Assembly (NCBI GenBank): GCA_004369085.1
Contig: ML210200.1
Location: forward strand, 104,990 to 168,989
DNA: 64,000 bases
Direction of reading: 5' to 3'
DNA from: Coprinopsis marcescibilis
Taxonomy: Eukaryota; Basidiomycota; Agaricomycetes; Agaricales; Psathyrellaceae
A program made the position numbers and the translations under genes. Numbering within the stretch: position 1 is the stretch's first letter; each line of letters opens with the position of its first letter. This document shows positions 23,142 through 35,830 of the stretch, piece by piece. The notes below the pieces were generated by a model, which did no database searches, was not told where the DNA came from, and saw only the letters and a list, made by a program, of their open reading frames with translations.

Positions 23142-26099
23142 TCAGACTTTGATGTACAACCCCCTGCTCGTCACGAGTGCAGAAGAGCCAGGGATGACAA
23201 CAATAGTCTGCGTGTCATCAATGATCATCGCCGGGCCATTCACTACATCCCCGACCTCCAGTTGATGCAGCAAATACAAGGGAGTATTCTCCACGCGACC
23301 AACCGGTGGCTCAAAGTAAACCGATTGTGGTTGTGGTTCAGCTTTGGGGTAATGAGCCTTGAAGGATCCGCTATCTTCAGCTGCGGGTGAAGAAACCCAA
23401 GGCGATGAAGGAGTAAGCGCGTTAACCCGATTGCCCTCGTACAATTCGTCGACTTCGTCATATATCGACGGTCCGAGTGTGTCAAACGTCTTTCCAATAC
23501 CACGAACCTAACCAAAATTATCAGCACATCGCCTGCATATGCGAAAGCGGAAGCATGTACCTTGATATCGTCCACGATGACGCCCTTTCCTTCAAGTACA
23601 AATCCAAACTCTGTCTTGTACACCCGTTTGAATGCCTCAAGATAGTCTTCTGCATGTCCATCTTCGCCTTCCTTCTCGTGAGGCAGTACCATCAGGGCAG
23701 TATCCGTTCCTTCAAATCGCATGTTCAACAACCTTTCAACTTTCACCCGGTGCTCCTCGAATCCTTGTGCGGTCAGTTCAGTCTTCACCTTCTCCGTCAA
23801 TGTATCCAAACGTCCCAGAAGGTGGGAAACATTGTCTGGAGTGTAGAAGGTCGAACAGGGCTCCTGGAGGTCATACGCACTGGAACAACAATCACTCTAC
23901 AGACCTCGGGTTTATCATCCTTCTCACTTACCGATCAGCCAGCGCCAATCCATATGCGCTGAGAATACTCGAGTAACGATGGATAACGACAGTTCGAATC
24001 CCAAGTAGCTTCGCGATTTCACAGGCATGTTGCCCTCCAGCGCCACCGAACGAAGCCAGCCTGGATAAGTGGAATGAGCGGCCTGAACTGAATAAAAATT
24101 TACTCATAGGCGTTACGCACACATGCTCGCCAGTAGCATAACCCCTCGCTTCAGTCAAAGCTCGAATTGGTCGACACATAGTTTCGTTGGCAACCTTGAT
24201 GAATCTTTTTCGAAAAATAATGAGTTCAAACCATGCACCATTCCACCCAGACCTACCCATAGACAATTTCATCTAATCCCTTGCCGTCCGACTCTGCACT
24301 TTCGGAATTGATTCTTTGCGCCAGCTCTTCGAACAAAACCCGACTCGCATTCACATCCAGAGGTTCCTTTTCAGACTTTCCGAAGATATGCGGGAAGTAT
24401 GCCGGCACGAGGCGGCCAAGGAGAAGGTTGGCGTCAGTAACGGCCAGCGGACCTCCTTTCCTGATTGACCTATAAATAGCTGTGAAAGGACCAGTATGGG
24501 CGGAGCTCACCGATAACACGCTGGTCCGGGTTGGGCTCCAGCACTCTCTGGTCCAGCACGGAAAAGGCCATTGGAGAACGTAAGACATGAGCCACCTGAT
24601 ACTCGGGATCAGAACGAGTCTTCTGGAAGTCGAACGAGCGTTGACCCACCTCCAGCAGCGACGGTGTTGATGTCCAATTGTGGACTCTGAATGGTAACTC
24701 CAGCAGTAGTCGTTTCATAAACCACCTCATACCGCCCGTGGAAACGGGAAACGTCCGTGGATGTACCACCAACGTCCAATCTAATATATCTTGAGCCGCC
24801 AAATATGGATTGAAACTGCGGTAGATACGTACCCAATCACAGGTTTGCCCCTTCCGACGCCGTGACTCTCTCCGCTCTTCTTGCTAAGATTGGCATCATA
24901 CGTCGTAAGAGCATATCCAACAACACCTCCCGCAGGCCCACTGAGGATACTCTTGAGACCGGAAAAGTTGCGCAAATCAACAAGGCCACCGTCGGATGAC
25001 ATGAATTCTACCCGAGCGGTACGTTCCCCTGTGGGCGATGGGCCTGCTCTCAAGCCTTCGTCAAACCCGCTGAAGAACCCGTCGAGGTATTCTTTGAGTA
25101 TTGGCGTAAGGTATGCGTCAGCGGTGCTCGAAACGCCACGCGGAACCATCTAAACGGCGACGAAAAGTCAGTGAGACGGGCCGCTGTCAACGATCGATTC
25201 GACGCACGAACCTTGATCATGGGCAACAAAGCACTACTCTCGCTGACATGCGTAAAGCCAACTTCCCGAGCAATTTGTCCAACCAGTCGTTCATGCTCAG
25301 GGAAGGTATATGAATGCACGAGGATGATAGCGAGCGAGCGGTATCCACGATCATATAAAGCCTGCAGGTCAGACCGCACCGATTCGACATCTACTCCAAG
25401 CTCAGCAAACGTCTCTTGAGGGCAAAGAGAAGAAGCCTAATGCTCACCAGGTGTCTTTATGATTTTCACGGCCTCTCCACTGAGACCTTGCACAATCCTC
25501 CCATCTCCCACTATATTCTCTCGCCCAGAATACGCCCTGCTAATGCTCCCATCTTCCCCAAAAACGATTCTATGTTCTTCAAACTGGGGATCCGAGGTAT
25601 ACCCAACTAGGGTCACTCTCTCGTCGACTTCGAGGACCTCAGAATACAACGGTGGTGGTCTGCGGATGTTGAGGTCAAAGATCTTCGGTCGTGACTGGTT
25701 CCCGATCAGCAAGAGGTCAGAGAACCCCTTGGTGATGAGCAGCGCGTGTTTATGGCCTTTTCGCTCAAGCAGAGCGTTCGTAGCGATTGTAGTAGACAGT
25801 CGAATGTAGTCGATCTTCTCTGTTGGTAAGATGGTCCCTCGTGGTATGGACTTTCCTGTCACTTGCTCCAGAACTCTGCGAATCCCCTCTGTCGGTGCAT
25901 CGGCATAGTTGGATGTATCTTGTGAGACTGCAATTGTGTCAGCGAATTGGTCGAAGAAATGAGCAGGGCACTCACGAAGCTTTACGACGAGCTCCTTCCT
26001 TTGCGAATGGTCCTCAGGGTCAGGATAAGAGGCATGGACATCACAAAATGTCCCGCCACGATCAGCACAAATTCGGATCGAACCGTTTGGAATTGACAT
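23142..26099 (-). CDS. 5-oxoprolinase-like protein, HyuA half only
   Basis: Eleven exons (26099-25976, 25927-25448, 25414-25212, 25149-24833, 24789-24650, 24595-24511, 24460-24257, 24204-24121, 24060-23932, 23879-23561, 23507-23142) add up to 816 residues with no frame break. The product follows ATP-dependent 5-oxoprolinase from its start: [41 protein letters not shown], a second [11 protein letters not shown] phosphate loop, [23 protein letters not shown] and [13 protein letters not shown]. The full eukaryotic enzyme is about 1290 residues and couples HyuA (ATPase) to HyuB; it opens 5-oxoproline to glutamate in the glutathione cycle. Here a stop follows GLYIKV, the junction where HyuB would begin. 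No HyuB remnant lies in the 84 bp before the P450 gene. The protein may need a separate HyuB partner, act on another hydantoin-like substrate, or be a degenerate copy. Confidence 0.9.
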
Positions 26100-26702
26100 T
26101 GGCTATGATTATCAGTAAGGGTCAAAGTTCATTAACTCTGGGGATTCCGAAAATTCAAATGGAAGCTACATATATACGCAATCGGAACCGGAACTGTGGG
26201 GTGGAGTATACTTCGTACTCGGAATCCACCCGGAGGACTACCAATCCAAGAAAGATTATCTTATCTCTCGGCGCGCGCTTATGCAATCTAAATCTAATCT
26301 TCTGGACTCGTACTTTATTGGGGAAAAGTCGTCGCTGAAAAGTCTAAGTATAATACATGGCGAAAGTACGATTGACGTTAAGGGAGTTAAGATAGTATCG
26401 ACAGGAGGGAGCTCATCGCGTTACAAGTACAAAATGTTGCATCTCGGAATAGGAAATGAAGGGCATACAAAGTCATGAGTGGGGTGGCCATTGCCGTGTC
26501 CAACATAAAGTGTATAAGGCATAGTCATGAATATAAGAAGAGTTCAAACGGATGGGCGCAGAGCACCATATCGGCTAGCATTCCGCATCCCACCGAATGC
26601 GTCAGAGGGGAACAGACTGGGCGTGGAGAATCAGATTGCACTCGTGCCCCGCCACGCAGATTAACTGGAAGAACTGACGATAAACTTCTTGTTTGAGTTC
26701 TT
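26100..26702. other. intergenic
   Basis: About 600 bp between the start of the 5-oxoprolinase-like gene and the stop of the DUF262 gene. It has scattered short frames but nothing with a domain or a splice-linked extension. Confidence 0.5.
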
Positions 26703-29700
26703 CTAGTTCGGAGGTCGATACTGCGATGGGGGCCGAGGTCGAGGATCGCCTGGTTGTTGTTGATTGAGGGCCGGTGTTGGACCAGCGACGCCTATGAAAG
26801 GTTCCGGTGCCCTCCTCTGTAACCCATTGCCCTGCCCACCCAACCTCTGCGGCGAACGCTGCTCTCCGAAATCCAGTGGTTGAGGGTTATAATTTCCAAG
26901 TCCCGGCGGCGAAAATTGAGACGCGGATGGAGCCCGCTTAGCTGTGCTGTTCAGACGGGGAGGTACTGCTGACGGAGAGCCAAAAGAAGCAGGTTTCAGT
27001 GTCGTATCGGGCATCAGGCCTGGAACTCCGTGCGAAGGAGTAGTCTTGGAAAACTTGAGACTCCGGAGGGGAGCCTTTGCAGCGTGAGAGGGACCCGAAC
27101 AAGAGGTCGACGCTGCGTTTGCGGCCGAAGTAGCGGAAATGGTGGAATTGTGCAGGACACTGGGCCCCGCGGCGGAACTGGCAGCCGGAATCGAAGGACT
27201 AGGGACAGAGGGTGGGATTGGGTGGGATTGGCTTAGTGATGATGGTCGATGATCTTGGGCAGGGGGGGTTGGGAGCTTGTGTATGGGAGTTGGTGGGAAT
27301 TCCGAGTTAGAAGGCGATGCGTTGGGAGAAACACTGCTTACAGTGAGAGGAGACAAGCTCCTGAGCGCTGCCAAACGGTCCCCTGTAGTCGGACCACGAG
27401 CCCCAGCCCCACTTACTTCGCGATGAGGGATGGATTTGGGATTGGGAACAGTCGGAGGAAGGGGCACTTTGGCACCGGTCCCATTGGTGGGTGGCCCTGT
27501 CGCAGAAAGCTGGCGTTCGGGCGTGTACCTAATTGAATTCGCTGGAGGAGGTGGAGGAGGCACAGGAGGAAGTGAAATGGTCAATGGAGGGTCCTTTTTG
27601 GCGTTCAAAGGTGCAGCTGCTTTGGACGGCGAAGCGGCGGGTGACTTAGGTTTCAAAGAAGGATGAGAGGCGGAAGTGGCACTTTGCATCACCGGCAATG
27701 ATGACATTGAGGCAGCAACTGCAGGTATCGGCGGTTTGATGGCCGCTTTCGAGGTAGACGCAGCTGCAGTTGAACGTTTGGCTCTGGTCGAGGCCTGAGG
27801 TGCCGAGACAGTGGGAGGGTTGCGTTTCCGGACGCGTTTTGGGCGACTATTAGTAACTGCCTCTTTGACGACTGGTGCTGCACTGTTCGAGGCCTCATTG
27901 TTATCATCTTCGGCGACAACGGCTTTGGAGGTGGCAACCCTACGCCTCTTCACAGGTTTCGATGATTCAGCAACCTACACAACGAACGTGTTAGAATGCA
28001 ACAAGGACATCGCTATACCAAATCACGGCGACGAAAGATGTAAACTTACCTTTTCGTCATTTTTGTCGCTCTGATGTTGTATTTCAGTGTCATCGAAGTC
28101 CATGCCATCGTTCTTGGGCTCAGAACGGGCACGCTTCTTGCCCTTGGATGGAGTAGCTGGTGGGGCTGGTACTGGTGGATCCCCTTCCCCGTCAGATTCG
28201 TCTTCAAGAAGGCTAGGATCCAAAGGAGGCATGTCGGCCGACAGCACTTTGCTCCCATCGGACTTGACCTTGGTTTTCGGTAGCGTCTTCTTCACGAAAT
28301 CGTACCCATCCTTGAACACCTTTGCCCCTTTGAGATCCTTATGGCGCGCCCGAAGGAATTTCCGAAGTTGGTCAATAGCATCAGACGTTTCACAGTCGTT
28401 CATCCTCTTCTTGTAGTGATGGATGAGGCATATCGAAAGGACAAGCTCCCAAGGCGTCATGTGTACTTTTGTTACCGCCCCGCCAAAAATATCGTGATGC
28501 ACAATTCGACAGAAGATGTCAAAGGCAGCCTTCAGCCCGATCTCCATCTGCTGCAGACTGCCTTTCGTAGCATTCTCGCGGAGCCACGTCTCGATTCTCT
28601 GGACATTTGGCTCTGGTGCTGCTTGTCCAGGGGGAATGCTGATAAGGTAGGCGATCTGGGATAGTGCCAAGTAATCTTTGCCGCGGTTGCCTCCCCAATC
28701 GGAAAAATTCCTGAATACCGTGGTGATCCCAAGCCCTCTGCGAAATGCGCGTATGACGTCTGCGCGCAAACCATTGATAGCCTGGAGCCGTTCTAGACGT
28801 ATGGTCAGTTGACATCAAGCCCGTCGGGAACATGGAACCTACCAGCTGGAGTCAATGCCACTCCGAGTTGTACACGCTGTTCTGATATCAGAATCTTATC
28901 AAGAATGGGTCGTGGGAGAGGTACCGACATGGAAAACTTCTCGCTCCTGCTCCGGTGTCAGACCAATGTAGTCCTGGACATTGAATGTGTTCATTTTGAA
29001 GTGTGCCTGTTCCATTTCCGACATGACTTTTCCAGACTTTCGGTGGGGAGAGTCTGTGAACCAAACTCTCTGAACTCTCTTCCCAGTCCTAGATGAGCAT
29101 CGATGCAATGAATAACTCTTCCCGATTAGAAACGAGTAGTGTGCACGCACTTATCTATCACTAAACAGTCTGTGTCAGCCATCATGCCCGTACTGAGATT
29201 GGATTTCACTTACGCGGAATCTTACCAACGAAACCACCCCGATTAGAAATGACCAAGGAAAGGAACCTGATAGACGGACTAACCTCTCCTTTGAAAAACC
29301 TTTACGAACCACAGTCAGCGCACTGCAATGAAAGGGGATTTGAGCGTAGACTGACCGTATTATGGACGTAAGGCGCTGTTTCCCATCGATGCACACTCTT
29401 TGAGGCATGATTTCACCATCGCGTTGTGGCGTCATCGCTAAATGTTCGAATGAGTTTGTAGAGCCACACGCACCGCAGGAGAACATACCGAAGATGAGTG
29501 TAGGAACATGGAAGTTGTGCCGTATGCTCTCCAACAGCGAAATCTGTTTGTGGTCTGGCCAAACGACATCTATCAAGAACGGTCAACCCTATGACCTTGC
29601 ATAAGCAAGTCCCCCACATACCTCGCTGATAATCGGGATTGAGGTCTATGGAACCAAACCTCCATGCATCTGTACACGAACATGTTATGTCAGTCCCCTA

Positions 29701-30064
29701 GTCCCCTTTGAACCGACGAGAAATCGCAACACGTACTGTACAAACTGTCCAAGCTAAGGTCTGTTCTTGATCCCCTGGGCATGTAAGTAGTAACAGTGGC
29801 CTGTTTTGCTGTGCGACTCGCGCGGGTGGCTCTCTGCGTCGATGGGCGGGTGAGGCGTGATGGACCAGCTGGCGTCCCCTGTCCCCCCTGCTTCTTGTTC
29901 TGAGATTGACGACCTGAGGTTGTCGCAGGAGCTGGCTGTGGTGTTGGCTCATCCTCCTCAAGCTCATCCTCCTGCTCCTCGTCGCTGGTCTCTGGCTCCG
30001 TCAAATCCGAGTCGTCACCAAAGGCGACGACCATCCGTTTCGTTCCTGCTCTTGTTTGACGCAT
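26703..30064 (-). CDS. DUF262-domain nuclear-type protein with long disordered tail
   Basis: The start (MRQTRAGTKRM) leads into an acidic-basic disordered stretch. The DUF262 motifs come next: AWRFGSIDLNPDYQRDVVWP, PTLIFAM and CIDGKQRLTSI, spread over exons near 30064-29737, 29669-29622, 29569-29461 and 29382-29358. These correspond to the PxxQR and DGxQR motifs of DUF262, the ParB-like nucleotide-hydrolase domain of bacterial GmrS. Helical sequence follows (TPAERLQAINGLRADVIRAF, WELVLSICLIHHYKKRM). The last about 500 residues are Ser/Pro/Ala-rich with KKRAR, KRRR and RPKRVRKR clusters that look like nuclear signals. Many fungi have such genes; none is well characterised to my knowledge. A tiny exon reading Ile-Pro near 29220 and its junctions remain unresolved. 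A DNA-related role is inference from the domain's bacterial relatives. Confidence 0.75.
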
Positions 30065-30798
30065 CGTCAACCCTCTCGCCTAGTTCCAGAATGTTGAGGG
30101 AATATTCCAGATTTAAACGCCCAAGAACCGAAATATAGCGGTGGCTCAGGTGGAGGATGAAAGAAAAAGGACCGCGAAAGAAAGCTCACAAGACGGAAAC
30201 AGTTCAACTCGTCGTAGGAACAGATAACGGCAAAAATTAAATGAATATTTATGTAATATTCACGATCATTTACATCAACTCTCTCGAATTCACTTTCAAT
30301 GTTCTTCGGGAAAACACAAGCCTCCTGCAGATTCTCAAGCTCTTGGAATGCTCGTATGGCCTCAAATGGCGTGGTTCTAGCGAAGATTACTGCGCACAAT
30401 GATAAGCTTTCTACTTAACCGCCGGAATATGCCGGAGGTATTGAAACCCAGATATCATAAAGTAATCCGCCGGCCATCCTGCCGTCGTGCTGGCCTGTTC
30501 GGGGTCTGAGCGCCATTGGCTTGAGGCACATTTGGGAAGTACCCGGGTTGTGTAGTCTAGCAAGCGCCTCCGCTTAAGTTAGCAGGGCGCCTGTTGGAGC
30601 ATCAGTTTCCAAATTTGACTTGTCATGTCGGGGAAACACTATGTTACACAGCTATTTATACAAGGGTCCAGTGCAGGATCGTTGAAGTCATAAAAGGAGT
30701 AATGGCATGGGTCTAAATGTCGCTTGGAACTCTTCAAGCCCACTTACTCGGTCTATGTAGTAATATATAAGACGTTAGGGGGTGTCTCCAAGCCGAAA
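30065..30798. other. intergenic
   Basis: About 730 bp upstream of the DUF262 gene and downstream of the OPT transporter. AT-rich patches occur near 30230-30260. No supported gene or repeat. Confidence 0.5.
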
Positions 30799-33700
30799 TC
30801 AGTGGAAAACATACCCGAAGAAATCATCTCCCTCAACATTCCTCAAGGACAGGCCCTCTCCATCAAAGGTCTTGGCGTATACACTGCATGTTCGATTAGT
30901 TTAATCCAAAAGTGGTTGACCAAAGCGACACGCACGTATTTCCCCACCATTTCCTAATCGTATTTTTTCCAATCTCGCCATTCAAGGGATACTGGAGTAT
31001 GAAGAAGATGAGGACCGCTCCGACTGCAACACCCGCGTCCAAAGCAGCTGACAACACATAATTGTACTTCGTCCACCAAGAAAAGTGACGCCTCCTGATG
31101 ACGTATTGGAAGATGAACCCAACGATGGCCCATGGTACGTAGTTGGAAGCTGTGGCAGGAGGCATGTATCCCGTCCCGGAGTAAATAACCGGGAAGCTAC
31201 ATTGATGTTTCATTGTCAGGTGTCAATCGAATGACTGGAACGCAAGAGCCTTACTTGACATATCGCAGCCAGCTATTCGGCCACCTCTTGGTCAAGAAGT
31301 AGCCAATAATCGGGGTGACGAATCCACCAAGGAAGAAGAAAACAAGAGCTACAAGAAAATATCGATCAGCCGGCTGAGATTTCACCCTTGTACCAACTCA
31401 CCATAGTAAACTTGGCCGTATGAGAATTGTCGGGCGGGGCCAATAACTCCCCAGATGATACTAGCAGTACCAAACACCTCCGTCGAAGGACAGATAAACC
31501 CGTCCTGCTGATCAGGCGTACACATGTTCGGAATGTTACTAAACATCCACGCCTGGACGCCAAGTTGTACAGTTCCTGCCAAGGAGGCCGCAATGACCTG
31601 CGCGAAGAACATGGAACGAGGGGGAATCTTCATGTAATGTCCGAGTTTGAAGTCAGAGGTGAATGTGAGAGCTGTAGACGTCGTAAATATGCCGTTGCCT
31701 ACCGACGTGAGGAAACTAACCTTGGTGCATGGTGATGTAACCCCAAGTCTTGAACATCATCATCGCGACAGGACGTCCGGGAAGACCATATCCAATAATG
31801 AGCTCCGTAATGACGTTCAATCCAACCTGTTGATTCGTGATTGCCTGAATCATTCCAATAGGAATCACATAGAAGAAAGCTATCGCCCCAGTCAGTCTAA
31901 TATTTATCGAAGGAAGCCGACACTGACCAATGACGAGGGCAAGAATGAACCACTGGACAGGGAACTGTGTTTCCCAGACCTCGATAGTGATAACACCAAA
32001 GGCGAACATGGCCACTACAGATGGGAGTCATGGTCAGCGGCACACTCTACCCAGTCCCTAACAATGCAACTCACGGAAGATGATCATGTACCACCATTGC
32101 GGCACTTGAGCGTAGCGCGACATTAGGCGGGCATGTACATCAGGCTGCTCATGCATGGCCCGACGAGCCTGAGTCCATATTTGCTTTCGGAAGTAGAGGA
32201 ATGAATGAGTGAGAGTCGCGGTGATTGATGCGAAGGAAAGACCGTAGGAGATGGCGAAGGTCGTCGGGATAAACAGGGGGCTATAGTTTTCGTACCCTTG
32301 TTGGTTGAAGGTGGTGTCCGCATTAAGAATCTTAGTGACGTTGTATGTCTGCTGTCTGTTGTCGTAGGAACCACGACCAGAGATTCTGTACAATTCAGAT
32401 TAGTAGCGAAAGTGAGGGAAAAGAAAGAGCACTAACGGCATATACTGGCTGTCCCATGCATTTGTGAACTAGATTTAGATGCTTGTCAGCATGGCATGGA
32501 GGCGATGTCAACCTTCCTAAACACACGCACGTAAAGAATAGGGGCAAGAATCCCTGATTGTCAGCACAGTCAGCGGGAGTTGTTCGGTGTTACACATCAA
32601 GCTCACAGAAGAAGAAGACGAAGCCAACAGCAATGTTGGCTTCAGCCCACCATGGGGTAGCAAGGGGAGAGCCAATATACGCGATCTGATTGACAGATAA
32701 GCCTGGAATCCCATAAATCGGATATTCTAGTACACACCTGGGCCCAGTCAAAGGTGACAAGACTCATACCGAGTCCATGGAAATATCCAAACATCGTGTT
32801 GACCTTTGGATTGTTCGGTGCGATCCAACACACCCAAGAGAAGTAGCTGAGGGCCGTGAAGAGATAGCCTGGCAGGAAGTACCAAATAGTTGCGCCAATC
32901 AGCGCTAGGAAAAAGAATCTCTCTCGGCTAAGGCCCCCTCGGTTACCCATACCCGCATATGTCTGAGCATGCAAAGTATTGAAAAGCGCGCAGGTAACCA
33001 GGTTAGCAGGCCAGACTAGAGCAACGAATGATCAAAAAGCGGAATAGAAATGCCTGATGGGGGAACTCTGCTTACTCATCGAGGGTGGCTGCACGAGGAA
33101 ACGCCGAGCGATACCACCGATCGAGAATCCAATGAGCTGAGTCGACATGACCAACATCCATTGATCTATGCAGACAGGCGTTTAAGTGGTCCGAGGCGAT
33201 ACAAGGGTACTATAACTTACATGCAAAGCTGTAGTTCTGGTTGTACAGAACCCGTTGGACAGCTACGATGTCAGTCGCATAGGCGCTGTAAGCCCCAACG
33301 ATTGCCATAATCGTGGAGAGAACCTATTTCCGGAGAATCAGCTTCAGAAGGCTAGTGGATACCATCAATGTGCCAATGCTCACATGCTCCTTAATGGAGA
33401 ATGGTCCTGGATTAAGCTCCTTTCCGAATATCTTGAAGTTCGGGACAACCTTTGCCCAGAGCTTTCCCATAGGGAAGATAAGCAGCTGAGCCACAATCTA
33501 TTGCATGTCCTCAGAGATAAGCGTCTTGAGCTCACGAATAGCGATTGCTGCTTACACCTGTAATTGTGACGGCAGGATAGCGGAAGAAGAAGAATTGGTT
33601 TAGGCCCTGTCAAGATCCATGTTAGGGGAATGGGGACCGCGGACGACTGGTCTGTACGCACGGAGATGAGGATAGCCCAGGCCAACCCAAGAACCCAGGC

Positions 33701-34044
33701 CCTGATAGTCGAGACAGGAAGATCAGGGTCGTCTGTGTTGGCGACAGCAGATCGAACTTCAGGATAAGGCGAATCATCCTCTGAAAAGGCGGGTTTGTCG
33801 ATGAGATTAGACGCATAAACGAGCGCAGGGCATACCTAAGACGCCCTGGATCGCTGCATCCCTGTCGATATTAGGGTCGTCGAAGTCGGGAAGGGCTAGA
33901 GCCTCGAGCTCCTCTGCACAATAGTCGGAAATGGCGAGTCACTAGACCAAGTTGTTAATACGTACTGATATCGAGCTGGTGATCCTTCTCATGGTCACTG
34001 GCGTCTTTCTCGATACTGGTGCGTCGCACGTCCGTGGATGCCAT
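30799..34044 (-). CDS. OPT-family oligopeptide transporter
   Basis: A many-exon gene starting at MASTDVRRTSIEKD. After an acidic cytosolic N-terminus come many hydrophobic segments, as expected for the 12-16 helices of the OPT family. Landmark blocks: QWMLVMSTQLIGFSIGG, TYAGMGNRGGLSRERFF, YFHGLGMSLVTFDW, PISGRGSYDN, LPGRPVAMMMFKTWGYIT, DFKLGHYMKIPPR and NYVPWAIVGFIFQYVIRR. OPT proteins move tetra- and pentapeptides, and some glutathione or metal conjugates, across the plasma membrane with protons. A continuous reading stops at 30896, but a GTGCGT donor inside WWGNT joins to an exon reading VYAKTFDGEGLSLRNVEG and ending at 30799. This restores the usual OPT tail, so the gene end is set there. 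Substrate unknown. Confidence 0.9.
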
Positions 34045-35830
34045 TGTGGCGGAGACCAGTAGGGACAAGAGTCGCCTCAGTATACCCGCAGGCCTTTTGT
34101 ATACCACTCAGAAGGTGACATGTGGTCCTTGGAGAGATAAGAACCATCGTACACAAGAAGCGAAAGAAGTCCTGTACTTCTGTTCCCCTTCATAAGTATA
34201 TCTGCATGTTTGGAAGCACTGCACGAGGTCGTTCGAGAGATTAATCCGGCAATGGATGTGTACACTTGCTTGTGGGATGAATAGACCGGTTTAGATCGCA
34301 TCCCGCCAACCGATGGTCAACATTACGGCTTCTTAAGCTATAATGTGAAAATGGACAAATAATAACTGTATAGAGCTGATTATCCGTCGAAAGTTGCAAA
34401 AGAATTGGGTACTTGCCCACATGGTAGCGTTCGCAATTGTTAGGGTGAGAAGTTCAGCGTTGGTTTAAAATCAACCTCTTTGGAATGAATACCATGTGAG
34501 AGGTGCGCCATAGATCGGTGGAATAGGTACGAGGTTGGAGTACCGCATTTGTATCCTGCTCCAACGAGGGCGATGTGCGCCCATAGAAATTACCCGAAAT
34601 AGACTAATGGTCTAATCCAGACTACAATCAGTCCATGTGGATGAGCACAAACTGGCGTTTCTCAGTGGCGACCCCCTAAGGTAAGCATGACCACAAGGTA
34701 CACATGGAGACATCTGGTCAACCGGTCTCGAAGCGAGGACATTCGAAGTCCGAGGTTTTGCAAGCATGACGAGAAGGCGACGGTAAGTAGTGAGGCCGTT
34801 GGGATCCGGAGTAGCCGTGATTTACCTTTAAGTGACTATCTGTCGAACCGGGAAGATCCCTGTGGGAGTACACCAGACCCGTCAGGGTCATGCTCGTTAT
34901 CATGTCAATTGTGGTAGATCTACTTACCCTTCAGCTGGTGAGCAGCGAGCAGCTAATATTTCGCCGACAGGGTATGCCCTCGATGTATTCGTTTAAATGT
35001 AAGTTGAGTTTGCTCAAATCAGGAAGAATAGCACAAAAATACGCAACAGATCCAGAGGATGGTAACCAATTTCACTGGCTGTTGGACACCATGCCTCTCT
35101 GAGAGTAGCACCGCGCAGGCTTAGATAGTCCTTCATTTGAAACCCCACGATTTCAAGTAAGTATCGGGAAACGAATGGAAATTGGCCAAAAGACATGGTT
35201 GTTCGCAAGAAAGATTATTTGAGCTTCAATCTGCCAGTGTCGTGGCTTGGTTACCCATTTGGGAAAGTATTTACCACGCCATGTCCACATCGTTGGCGCG
35301 CGGTTTCGCTGCTCTTCATCATTGCCCTCGACCAACTCGGACACAGACTCGATGGTGAGCACAATTATTGCCCAATTGGAAGCAGAACCACAACTAATGT
35401 GGTCTGTAGTCTGCATTGTTCAACTTCCAGTCGCTGTTGCTCGTCATTTTGCTGTTCATCTGTACATGCACGTATGTGCGGTCGCAAGCACCGAGCCTCG
35501 TAGACAGGAATAAGCATGGGTGGGTTGTATTACCTCTCAGCATACTACAAGTCTAACAAATAATTCAGATTCCAAGGACTTTTGTTCAAATGTGCTAGAA
35601 TAGGTGAGTACAGATGTCGCTCAAATCCATATTCATCACCGAATTTCACCGCAGGCGAGCGGTTATCACCTTACGTGGCACTAGCATGTGTAGCAATGGC
35701 AGGGAAGCTACTTCTGGAATAAATACGAAAACATTATGATACAAGATTACGCCACCAATGGGCAAGACTGAGTACAATACAACCAGAAGTTCGACCGCCA
35801 GCTCCCCATCTTCAGCCAGCACCATGCTGA
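34045..35830. other. intergenic
   Basis: About 1.8 kb between the OPT gene start and the SMC2 gene end. Several frames of 60-100 codons exist on both strands (for example 35195-35513), none with a domain or codon pattern matching its neighbours. No repeat recognised. Confidence 0.45.
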
